NCBI GenBank assembly: GCA_030407315.1
Contig: JALQPE010000686.1
Span: 1-21,379, forward strand
Direction: 5' to 3'
DNA length: 21,379 bases
Source: Asparagopsis taxiformis
Taxonomy: Eukaryota > Rhodophyta > Florideophyceae > Bonnemaisoniales > Bonnemaisoniaceae
Every line of letters begins with the position of its first letter. The first letter of the stretch is position 1. The notes beneath the pieces were generated by a model. That model had not been told where the DNA came from, made no database searches, and was given only the letters and a program-made list of their open reading frames with translations. Positions 1 through 7,736 of this stretch are shown piece after piece. The translations under genes and the position numbers were made by a program.

Positions 1-356
1 CAACTACTGGATGCACCTAGTGCGCGATATCTGCAAGAATACTGCTTTGCCTCTCCATCTCAGGCAGAATCTGCCAATCCTAAGCTAGCTTCGGTAGTAT
101 ACTTCCTTTACCACAACTAAATCTACTCCTATTCATGACTTTGAAATATTAGCGCGGTCGTCTACTGCACTATTAGAGTTCCTCTACCTCTCACCCCGCA
201 TAGCTTCTACACCCTACATCGTACAGACTGATCTCTTTCCTTTCCTACATGCATGGCACAGTTTTGCAAGACTGCCACAATTCCACATCACTCGAGTACC
301 AAGGTCTTGAATTGTTCTTCTTAGTATACTAACTGTAGGTTGAGATGCAAACCTGG
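1..356. other. Left-edge stretch with no recognised gene
   Basis: No reading frame here resembles a known protein and no RNA gene is visible. The open frames that reach into this stretch come from the neighbouring tandem array. A 13-bp odd palindrome (GGCAGA, A, TCTGCC at 63-75) loosely recalls the TACTGCC/GGCAGTA motifs at 9583-9918, but one copy proves little. Confidence 0.5.
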
Positions 357-1350
357 CAGCCAATGGCAGAGCTGCACTTGGGCTGGCCACACCCAAATAT
401 ACCGGTATTATTTTGGCATGGCAAAGCCCAGGTGCAGCAATTCCATTGGCTGCCGCTGCGTTCATGACAGCCAATAGCAGAGCTGCACTTGGGCTGGCCA
501 CACCCAAAATAATACCCGGTATTATTTTGGCATGGCAAAGCCCAGGTGCAGCAATTCCATTGGCTGCCGCTGCGTTCATGACAGCCAATAGCAGAGCTGC
601 ACTTGGGCTGGCCACACCCAAATAATACCCGTATTATTTTGGCATGGCAAAGCCCAGGTGCAGCAATTCCATTGGCTGCCGCTGCGTTCATGACAGCCAA
701 TAGCAGAGCTGCACTTGGGCTGGCCACACCCAAATAATACCCGGTATTATTTTGGCATGGCAAAGCCCAGGTGCAGCAATTCCATTGGCTGCCGCTGCGT
801 TCATGACAGCCAATAGAATTGCTGCACTTGGGCTGGCCACACCCAAAATAATACCCGGTATTATTTTGGCATGGCAAAGCCCAGGTGCAGCAATTCCATT
901 GGCTGCCGCTGCGTTCATGACAGCCAATAGAATTGCTGCACTTGGGCTGGCCACACCAAAATAATACCCGGTATTATTTTGGCATGGCAAAGCCCAGGTG
1001 CAGCATTCTATTGGCTGCCGCTGTGTTCATGACAGCCAATAGCAGAGCTGCACTTGGGCTGGCCACACCCGAAATAATACCCGGTATTATTTTGGCATGG
1101 CAAAGCCCAGGTGCAGCAATTCCATTGGCTGCCGCTGCGTTCATGACAGCCAATGGCAGAGCTGCACTTGGGCTGGCCACACCCAAAATAATACCCGGTA
1201 TTATTTTGGCATGGCAAAGCCCAGGTGCAGCAATTCCATTGGCTGCCGCTGCGTTCATGACAGCCAATGGCAGAGCTGCACTTGGGCTGGCCACACCCGA
1301 AATAATACCCGGTATTATTTTGTATGGCAAAGCCCAGGTGCAGCACTATC
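357..1350. repeat. 113-bp tandem satellite array carrying a 23-bp palindrome in each unit
   Basis: About 8.5 copies of a 112-114 bp unit, nearly identical between copies. Each unit holds an odd-length palindrome with arms AAAATAATACC and GGTATTATTTT around one central base. Copies are centred near 404, 517, 630, 743, 856, 969, 1082, 1196 and 1310; the first and third are slightly shortened. Each palindrome is flanked 13 bp away by CACTTGG on the left and CCAGGTG on the right, e.g. 486-492 and 542-548 around 506-528. The remainder of the unit is itself an imperfect inverted repeat (GCCCAGGTGCAGC...ATTGGCTG against CAGCCAAT...GCTGCACTTGGGC), so a whole unit could fold into a long hairpin. Open frames on both strands across the array are artefacts of a unit length that seldom meets a stop. 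The array lies just downstream of the SET end of the minus-strand methyltransferase gene. Confidence 0.95.
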
Positions 1351-1503
1351 ATTGGGCGTGGGCTGACTGGCACCGCTCAGCAAATGAAAGTCTGTTATTA
1401 TCGCTCAGGTAGATTGTAGTACTACAACGTTGTACGAGTTCAGATGCAAGACTTTTTATTGCTGATGGTACTCTTGATATCTGTAATTGGACGCGTAACT
1501 GTC
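1351..1503. other. Spacer between the array and the methyltransferase/SET gene 3' end
   Basis: Unique sequence with no gene. On the minus strand it would be the 3' flank of the SET-containing gene. I see no clear polyadenylation hexamer. Confidence 0.4.
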
Positions 1504-1975
1504 CTACTTCTCTGCAGTCCAGTAGCGCGATCCATAGTCAACGAATATCTCTTCCCCAGCTCGAACATCTACTACAACCTGCGCTAGGATGAGATCAGGT
1601 TTTGCTACTGCATACTTGAAGTCGCAAGTAGGATTGACGTCTTTGTGAACTCGGAACTCTGCATTTTTTCTGCGTTGCACATTTGCAACTCTCTCCATTC
1701 CGTCAATGGTCCTACTGTCGTTGAGGTAGCTGCAGACATTGTATTCCGCTGGTACAAGATATATCTTGTCGACCGGTGCTTCTTCTCCGATGACACTGGT
1801 CTCCATCTCCATGTTGAAGTTTTGGAATCTTTCACCAGTACAACCGAACCCGTCCGGTCCGTACAAGCGACTGCGTTGCGGTTCATTCTCCCCAATCTTC
1901 CCGTATAAAATTGTCCCATTATACCATCCAACAACAGAGCCCCTCTCTAAATCTTCTGCGGCAAAAACCCCAATC
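1504..1975 (-). CDS. SET-domain segment, probable C-terminus of the ParB-methyltransferase gene, out of frame by one base
   Basis: Read in the -1 frame relative to the upstream gene, this stretch encodes an almost complete SET-like lysine methyltransferase domain of about 155 residues. It opens with GVFAAEDLERGSVVGWYNG, the usual first strand of a SET domain (G.GvfA.edi..G..v..Y.G). It continues with NVCSYLNDSR and NAEF, in the place of the usual N/H-S cofactor motif, and ends with AGEEIFVDYGSRYW, the typical C-terminal GEEi.vDYG motif. There is no suitable start codon at its head; the first ATG (1866) falls inside the domain. The preceding frame (ending at 1947) reads REGGLG immediately before the break, which is what should precede VFAAED. 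I infer that this is the tail of the same protein, separated by a one-base indel (mutation, assembly error or programmed shift). The NHS-like motif is atypical, so catalytic activity is uncertain. Confidence 0.75.
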
Positions 1976-4900
1976 CTCCCTCTCGAACTGTCGATGCAGC
2001 AACAATAACGTTGTGAAAGGAGGCATCTACTGCAAGCATCATCTCAGGGTCAACGGAGAAAACCTTGCCTAAATCTTCTACGCCCCATTCATTCATTGGG
2101 ACTTCGGCAAGTCTTCGGAGCATGCTTTGATCCCGCGCAACAGAGGAGACAAATCGCAACATATGCAGTGGTAGTGAAGATACCGACGGGAATCCATCAG
2201 GCGCATCACTTCGATGTCGAAGTCTTTCACTTCCTACATTGCTCCTTATCGAGTAATTCCATTCTTTGTTAGCGAGAATACTCGATATGTCATTTTTGGT
2301 TGCCTCCCCAAAAACTCCATCTCGACCTTGCCTAACAAAGCAATCCAGCAACAACGGCTGAGCTGATCCATGGCATGTGGCGTCTTTTTCACATCCAATA
2401 AACTTGCGATACAGACCATCTCTCATTGTCATGCAAGCTATTGCAGTAGAATACGTTCCGGAGAATAGATCTACCACAATGTCTCCTGGCTTTGAAAACC
2501 TTGAAATAAGCTCTCGAAGTATGGACAGAGGCTTCTGCTCCGCACGTAGCCTTTTGTCTTCGAAGTTCAATGACTCACCAGGTCCGAGCTTTGGGCAGTT
2601 GTCGATTGCGTTCACGTACCCTGGATGTCGTGAAAGGTCACGGTTATGCAAAGAATAATCAACCATTTCAAACGCGGCAGCTCCCATCCCACGTTTGAAA
2701 CTGTGCACAACAAACTCGTGAATGTTGTGTAATGAACACGATTTGTTCATTGGGTTTTGGATGAATACGTAGGGACGACGGCTTAGAATGAGAGGAACAT
2801 CGTCTGTACGCATGGATTGTTCCCCGCTTTCTGCATTTTGAAGAGCTTCTCCCCACCCAACCAACTGTTTGATACTGGAAAATATCAGGGCATGTCCTCC
2901 AGGGCGCAGCATTCGAGAAATGTCCTTTCCAGTACGAAACATTTGTGCGCTATTGATGTCATCATAGTCTGAATTGGTCTTGCCTTTCTCCCTCCGCGTG
3001 TTGAAGGGTGGATCGGTGAGCACAAGTTGTGCTTGTCCATCAATAGTATTCCCTGAAAGCATGCCAATGGAATCAGTGTTAACCTGGTGCACTAACCTCG
3101 AGGCTGTACAGTTGTAAGCCACGCAAAATCTCTTCATGACCTTTTTCAATTGCACAATATGATCCGGTACCCCCTCTTCCTCACCCACTGCCTCCGCTGA
3201 CGGTGTATCCTCCGCAACATCTTGCATAACCGTGTCCATTGCGGACGAAGCCCTCCCATCCATGCTGGATGTATACTGGGATCCAGAGTCATTGGTAGGT
3301 TTCCTTCCACCTGTACCTAAACGGCGAGTGCTGTGCTGCATTGATTCATTCGACTCAAGACGATCTCTTTCTCGAGAAAGAGATCTGGATGCTGCGTTGC
3401 GCTGTTCAGTCTCGTAGAGAATTTTCAAGTCGCAGACATCAACTGGCTTCACACGCATTTCACGGTTCCAGTTCTTCCATACCTTGAGTCTTTCGTGACC
3501 ATCCAATGCGATGGATTGTTCTATTCTTGCTTCGATGAAGGCGTTCAATCCGAACCGGTCAGGCTGATGGAAAAATTTAGTGCGCAGCCCTTCCATCTGG
3601 TTCGTACTTGATCCGAATACATCAATGCCTATCATACAGTCATACACAGACACTAGTACGGCTTCTGTCAAAGACCTCAACCTTGCATCAACAGAGATAT
3701 CCAAAGTGCCTGGATAACCTGCATTCTCGCGGAGTTTCACTACCGGGGACGGAAGCAGAAGATCTGAGTAGTGGTCAGGATGTGCCCACCCGTCAGTACG
3801 ATTAGCAAGACAGATGAATTGGAATTTCTCAGAGTCGAAAACCATGTATGGGCGACACATCATGTAGGCGCTTTCGAAGCCCAGAATCATCGCTGTTGTA
3901 TCCCAGGCAGACATGACCCTTTCCAAAACGACACCCACAGACTCTCCGTTTGCTCTTGTGCGCTGGAAAGGGGCGAATGTAGAAGTCTCTGTATCCCTCC
4001 CAGTTCTACGACGCTTCCTACCCCGGCGAATGGGTGCATTTCTGCGTCTAGTGAGGGCAATGTGCACAAATGAAATCATAAACATCAGCCTTCCAAATAC
4101 TTTGTCTTCTTCTGTTAATGTTCTACCCTGTGCACTTCTTCCAGAACGAAAATACTCACAGGTGAGGACTTCGCGACACAATGGAGAAGCAATTTCACCA
4201 CTTGTAGACATCCCAAACAACTGCTCGCCGACTGATGCTCTTTTCTCGAGAGATGTGGGAAACTCCTTCATCGCAAAATTGTTCTGAACTTCCACCGGCC
4301 TTCCCCATACAATACAGAACAACTGCCACAGACAGCGAACCATTTTGGGATTGGGTTCTTCTATGCGACTGTAGGGGCGAAGCACACGAAGAATTGACAA
4401 GCAACTCTCGTACTGTGGCTGCCTCAGCACAGTTTCTGCCAAATCTTCGCGCTGAGATCCCACGGCGAGCCATCGCCTAATGGATGGCATATTCACGTCG
4501 CGAATTGTAACCATGCTTGAGCTTCCTTGTTTTTCACCTGCGTTTCGCTCCCAGTACCCATCTCTAAGATCCAAAGTAAGATTCAGGTACTCAATGAAAG
4601 TCATCCTCTTCTGCCTGGATGCCATATCGTTCGCGTTTGATGCTTTCACACTATCTAGAAGGAAAGCAGCACTTGTAATCGGAGATATGTCGACTTCTTC
4701 TTCAATCATAGGAACAGTGAAATCACGCGGAAGCTCACCGTTCTCTATGAGCTTGATTACAGCTTTCGAACGATGCGCACCATCCAGCACCTCTACCTCA
4801 CCGGCAATGATCCGACCGGTAATTGGGTTGTTGTCATTGTAGCCGTAAACCTGAATGCTCTCGGCAATAACATCGACGTGCCTGTAGTCGATTTCTCGAA

Positions 4901-5012
4901 TCTCGACATATCTTTTGATCTTGAATGGGTCGATGTGCAATAGCCCATTGCGCCGCTCACCATGAAGGGGACGCCCAGAGGTGCTCGCTGGATTTCTCTT
5001 CTCAGAGGCCAT
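1947..5012 (-). CDS. ParB-like domain / beta-class amino DNA methyltransferase fusion protein (SET domain follows in a shifted frame)
   Basis: A 1021-aa frame without introns. The ATG at 5012 is the first in frame; an in-frame TGA lies 18 nt upstream. Residues about 24-120 resemble a ParB/sulfiredoxin-type domain: IREIDYRHVDVIAESI, then NPITG and VLDGAHRSKAV (the G..R box). Residues about 120-630 are unrecognised and include a basic RRGRKRRRTGR cluster (329-339), a likely nuclear signal, and a polar linker (540-615). Residues about 640-895 form a DNA amino methyltransferase in circularly permuted (beta) order: TDPPFN (666-671, catalytic motif IV), RPGG, EQKP (825-828, motif X), VVDLFSGTYSTA (846-857, SAM-binding motif I) and GCEKD. 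DPPF favours N6-adenine over N4-cytosine as product, by family rule. The frame ends with REGGLGF and a short out-of-frame tail exactly where a SET domain begins in the adjacent frame. A bacterial or phage origin of the ParB-methyltransferase half is plausible. The gene is divergent from the 462-aa gene. Confidence 0.88.
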   Translation of the reverse strand: MASEKRNPASTSGRPLHGERRNGLLHIDPFKIKRYVEIREIDYRHVDVIAESIQVYGYNDNNPITGRIIAGEVEVLDGAHRSKAVIKLIENGELPRDFTVPMIEEEVDISPITSAAFLLDSVKASNANDMASRQKRMTFIEYLNLTLDLRDGYWERNAGEKQGSSSMVTIRDVNMPSIRRWLAVGSQREDLAETVLRQPQYESCLSILRVLRPYSRIEEPNPKMVRCLWQLFCIVWGRPVEVQNNFAMKEFPTSLEKRASVGEQLFGMSTSGEIASPLCREVLTCEYFRSGRSAQGRTLTEEDKVFGRLMFMISFVHIALTRRRNAPIRRGRKRRRTGRDTETSTFAPFQRTRANGESVGVVLERVMSAWDTTAMILGFESAYMMCRPYMVFDSEKFQFICLANRTDGWAHPDHYSDLLLPSPVVKLRENAGYPGTLDISVDARLRSLTEAVLVSVYDCMIGIDVFGSSTNQMEGLRTKFFHQPDRFGLNAFIEARIEQSIALDGHERLKVWKNWNREMRVKPVDVCDLKILYETEQRNAASRSLSRERDRLESNESMQHSTRRLGTGGRKPTNDSGSQYTSSMDGRASSAMDTVMQDVAEDTPSAEAVGEEEGVPDHIVQLKKVMKRFCVAYNCTASRLVHQVNTDSIGMLSGNTIDGQAQLVLTDPPFNTRREKGKTNSDYDDINSAQMFRTGKDISRMLRPGGHALIFSSIKQLVGWGEALQNAESGEQSMRTDDVPLILSRRPYVFIQNPMNKSCSLHNIHEFVVHSFKRGMGAAAFEMVDYSLHNRDLSRHPGYVNAIDNCPKLGPGESLNFEDKRLRAEQKPLSILRELISRFSKPGDIVVDLFSGTYSTAIACMTMRDGLYRKFIGCEKDATCHGSAQPLLLDCFVRQGRDGVFGEATKNDISSILANKEWNYSIRSNVGSERLRHRSDAPDGFPSVSSLPLHMLRFVSSVARDQSMLRRLAEVPMNEWGVEDLGKVFSVDPEMMLAVDASFHNVIVAASTVREGGLGFLPQKI
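1963..1971 (-). other. Frame break in a homopolymer between methyltransferase and SET parts
   Basis: The minus strand reads four G followed by five T here. One additional base in this run would join the 1021-aa frame to the SET frame and give a protein of about 1169 residues ending at 1504. The context is not a canonical X XXY YYZ slippery heptamer in the zero frame, so an indel or sequencing error is more likely than programmed -1 shifting. Confidence 0.65.
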
Positions 5013-5742
5013 CGAGAAATAGATTCTTCACCTCAATCAGCCACCAGCAGAAAACAATCTTCTCTCCTACCTGCCGTTAAAACCTTCGGCAACAATCTTG
5101 ATAAACCTTAAATGCACAGTTAAAGAGTTAACCTGAATATTTTCAGGTATACTTTGGCTAGGTAGGGTACGTAATGAGGAATAATTAGGTTCTTCGGCGG
5201 CCTTTCAATACAATTATTTCGCCAACGGACATTTCCATTTTTGTTTTGAATTTGAAGTCCCCTCGAGAGATTGAGTTTGAAATCTGCCATCGGAGATTTC
5301 AAAACCAATCTCTTGAGAGGACTTCATCTTCTGTTCGAACTTGTAGACTCGTTCTTACAACCAGTATATAAATATACACATTGATTTCACTGCATCATTC
5401 TCGATCCCTGCGTCTGTTTATACATACACGTCTAGGTTCCGTTATATTGCCACAGCGAAAAATACACCCAATCTACTGGTAATGGCTTCGAGCAGCTCGG
5501 AATAAGATCTTTATTATATGGTGATGAATGTTCAAGAGAGATGATCATCACGATGTTGGTCTCCCATGTCGCTTGGGACAGGTGTTAGTAATTTATAACC
5601 GTTACGAGTTATGCAAGTATAAAAATAGTAACCTACCAATTTTCTCTCTATCATTCCACACGGATACAAGCTGTACAGTTTCGTCATCTTTCCTGTTTCC
5701 TCAGTCGATACCTCTTCCATTCTTTTCCTGGGAATACCCATT
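5013..5742. promoter_or_regulatory. Divergent intergenic region between the methyltransferase and 462-aa genes
   Basis: 730 bp separate the two start codons, and the region presumably holds both promoters. A TATA-rich stretch, TATATAAATATA (5365-5376), could serve either strand, but it is about 350 bp from both starts, so its role is uncertain. A strong hairpin lies at 5254-5325. Short open frames here do not resemble proteins. Confidence 0.5.
5254..5325. repeat. 72-bp inverted repeat (32-bp arms, 8-nt loop)
   Basis: Left arm 5254-5285 starts GAAGTCCCCTCGAGAGATTG; right arm 5294-5325 ends CAATCTCTTGAGAGGACTTC. The arms match at 28 of 32 positions around the loop GCCATCGG. It sits inside the divergent promoter region. 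It could be a small foldback or MITE relic, a precursor of small RNAs, or a binding site; the sequence does not decide. Confidence 0.85.
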
Positions 5743-7131
5743 ATGCAAGACCCAACAGACTTTGTCTCCGAAGGATCAGTCATTGAAGTAGAATGGAGTT
5801 TACGAACGAGAGGAAGGAAACAGAAAAAGGTTTGGTGGGGCGCCAAAGTTTTGAGTACTGCCAAGCCGGACGCGTCCGGAGAACATCGTTTGACTGGAAA
5901 CTTGTTTGTTACGCTGCAATATCAATCTGAACACGGTTTCGACCAGTCAGTCTCTACAGCAAAATTATTCAAGAACAATTCGCTGCTGGACATTGACTCT
6001 GGAAACATGCTACGTTGGAGGTTTGGAGAGCAACTAGCACTAGAGCAGACGATCTCGTCTGCGGGTGAAGACAGTTTCCATAAAAAAGACTGCAAAGAAA
6101 ACATGTTGAGTCGATCCAAGTCCGAGCCGCGCTTAGTTTGCGATGAGAGTCCTCCTGGTCCTAACATCAATGAGGACATATCCAAGCTGTTTCAAAAGGT
6201 ATCCTACCTCGAAAGGCAGATTCTCAACTGTCGCGGTTCATCAAGCGCTACTGGACCCATCTTCGGAAACATTGTGTGCGACTACCTGTTCCAGAGAGTT
6301 GGCTTAAAACTGGACAAACCCCTGTCCTCCAAAATCACGAAGTCTGAAACAGGCCGGGAAGTGAGCTCCTTGGTGCAAGACTATGTGACGGCAAGAGCAG
6401 ATTGCTCGCTTGAACAGTTTTTACAACTTTCCAGGCTATGCGAAGAGAAGAACAACCCAAACACAATTTTCCTGCCGAGCGTCGAGGCGGTTCGAATTTC
6501 AACTGGGAGAGATAAAGAGCTATCGATCCACTTTGGAACATACTATGACCTCTGCAATACTTTAGCTCCTTCCATGTCTACATGCACGAACTCTACTATC
6601 CTCAAGTGGAAGAAAACACGACACGATTCTGGGTCTTCTGTCATTAGAGTTTTGGGAACTCTAGCAGACAGTGCTTCAGAAGATTCTATTCCATCTACAA
6701 AGGCTGTTCTTGTTGGTTCCTCTTTATACAGGAGATCTGAAAACATGAGTAGTACTGTCGTTCTTACTCGAGAATCTGATGAATACGACTATGTCAATTG
6801 CAGCTATTCGTATCCTTTGGAAGCTCGCTTCCTCTCAAGTCGAGAAATGCAGGAGAACTTTGAGCTGCCGGACAGCAAAAATTTCAAACTGGCCAACTCG
6901 TTCTCACTGACCTGGAAACCTGTTCAAGGCCCTCGTCCATATGGAACTTTCGAGCGCGTTCTCAAGAATGTTGTGTTGGGAACTGCATACTTGAACCTCC
7001 CAGCATGCATTTTCAGTGGACACACCATCTGCAGCGAGCTAGACACAATTGGACATGACGTTATCGTTGGACAGAATAGTTCCCCTGTCGATGCACCTCA
7101 TCCTACCGTACACGATGTCGCCTCCGAGTAA
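5743..7131 (+). CDS. 462-aa protein of unknown function with a possible Tudor-like N-terminal domain
   Basis: A single intron-free frame divergently paired with the ParB-methyltransferase-SET gene. Residues about 10-75 (GSVIEVEWSLRTRG..., KVWWGAKVL, LFVTLQYQSEHGFD) have the beta-rich, aromatic spacing of Tudor/SGF29-like chromatin reader barrels: a V-E-W strand, a W-x-A-x-V strand and a V-x-x-x-Y strand. This is a visual resemblance only. A Ser/Lys-rich linker (105-140) follows, then a short helical segment (143-165, INEDISKLFQKVSYLERQIL). The C-terminal half (about 240-440) contains alternating strands, ending in FSLTWKPVQGPRPYGTFERV and VLGTAYLNLPACIFSGHTIC, which I do not recognise. No signal peptide or membrane segment is visible. 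The start is the first ATG in frame, with A at -3. Pairing with a DNA/histone methyltransferase would suit a chromatin partner, but that is inference from context. Confidence 0.8.
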   Translation: MQDPTDFVSEGSVIEVEWSLRTRGRKQKKVWWGAKVLSTAKPDASGEHRLTGNLFVTLQYQSEHGFDQSVSTAKLFKNNSLLDIDSGNMLRWRFGEQLALEQTISSAGEDSFHKKDCKENMLSRSKSEPRLVCDESPPGPNINEDISKLFQKVSYLERQILNCRGSSSATGPIFGNIVCDYLFQRVGLKLDKPLSSKITKSETGREVSSLVQDYVTARADCSLEQFLQLSRLCEEKNNPNTIFLPSVEAVRISTGRDKELSIHFGTYYDLCNTLAPSMSTCTNSTILKWKKTRHDSGSSVIRVLGTLADSASEDSIPSTKAVLVGSSLYRRSENMSSTVVLTRESDEYDYVNCSYSYPLEARFLSSREMQENFELPDSKNFKLANSFSLTWKPVQGPRPYGTFERVLKNVVLGTAYLNLPACIFSGHTICSELDTIGHDVIVGQNSSPVDAPHPTVHDVASE

Positions 7132-7736
7132 AACGTTTTCTATCTTTTCTAGATGGGTCTACAAGACTGTTCAGAGTTAGTCAACCTCGATTAAGTCGAT
7201 GGTATCCATCGATACATGCTCCGTATCTTTCTGGCCTGTTCCTTCGTCCAGGGACTGTCTGCATTCTGTAACAATGATTGCCCTCCACTTGGCAAAATAT
7301 CCCTGAAAATAATACCGGGTATTATTCTTAGGTTTCGTCCAGGGATCGCCTGTAGTCGGTACGAATGATTGCCCTCCACTTGGCAAAATATTCCTCAAAA
7401 TAATACCCGGTATTATTTTCCGCACTACTCTGCCAGGTGGAGCTACGGCATTGGATGGGACTGCACAGGCCCCGAAGCTACTAGAGGCGTGCTCAATGAC
7501 AGGGTAAAACTCTTAACCGTAGTAGACATGACGCTTTCTAGTCGCAGAGTGAGCTGAAAAATAAGAACGATAGCTATTGTTTCCAGTACACCATGTAGTA
7601 CGTAGCATGCTGCGGTGCACCTTTTCCACGCACATCCTAGACAGTTTCACATCTAAAGGTTTTTATTTCTCTTAAGTCTCTCGTAGTAGTCGGTTCCCTT
7701 CAAAGGCTATGAAACTTTACTTCTACGCTTCCATTA
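7132..7736. other. Convergent intergenic region with palindromic repeats
   Basis: 605 bp between the 3' ends of the 462-aa gene (plus) and the 507-aa gene (minus). It holds the two-copy 91-bp repeat at 7243-7440 described separately. The rest (7441-7736) shows no gene. Short frames across it do not resemble proteins. Confidence 0.6.
7243..7440. repeat. Two-copy 91-bp repeat carrying the same 23-bp palindrome as the left array
   Basis: Two tandem copies, each with TTCGTCCAGGGA, then ATGATTGCCCTCCACTTGGC, AAAATAT and the palindrome AAAATAATACC / GGTATTATT. Palindromes lie at 7306-7326 (central G, right arm imperfect) and 7397-7419 (perfect, central C). The second copy keeps the outer half-sites at exactly the left-array spacing: CACTTGG at 7377-7383, 13 bp, palindrome, 13 bp, CCAGGTG at 7433-7439. 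The intervening 13-mers and the rest of the repeat differ from the 113-bp unit, so the site itself appears to be what is conserved. Confidence 0.9.

Noticed and set aside
357..1350. CRISPR array.
   Set aside because: The whole 113-bp unit is repeated without unique spacers, the context is eukaryotic and no cas genes are present.
214..1412. Several overlapping open frames on both strands across the left array (repetitive Ala/Pro- and Cys/Gly-rich products).
   Set aside because: They follow the 113-bp repeat in every frame, have no coding features outside the array and are best explained by a stop-poor satellite.
1963..1971. Canonical -1 ribosomal frameshift signal.
   Set aside because: The zero-frame codons do not form an X XXY YYZ heptamer; only one of the two tRNAs would re-pair well. 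Kept only as a minor possibility.
1947..5012. Prokaryotic plasmid or phage contig suggested by ParB and DNA methyltransferase domains.
   Set aside because: A SET domain, nuclear-type basic clusters, absence of ribosome-binding sites and flanking Gypsy elements point to a eukaryotic nuclear genome, though the domains may have been acquired from bacteria or viruses.
7177..7557. Short frames across the right palindrome pair.
   Set aside because: They are produced by the duplicated 91-bp repeat; products mirror the repeat and resemble nothing.
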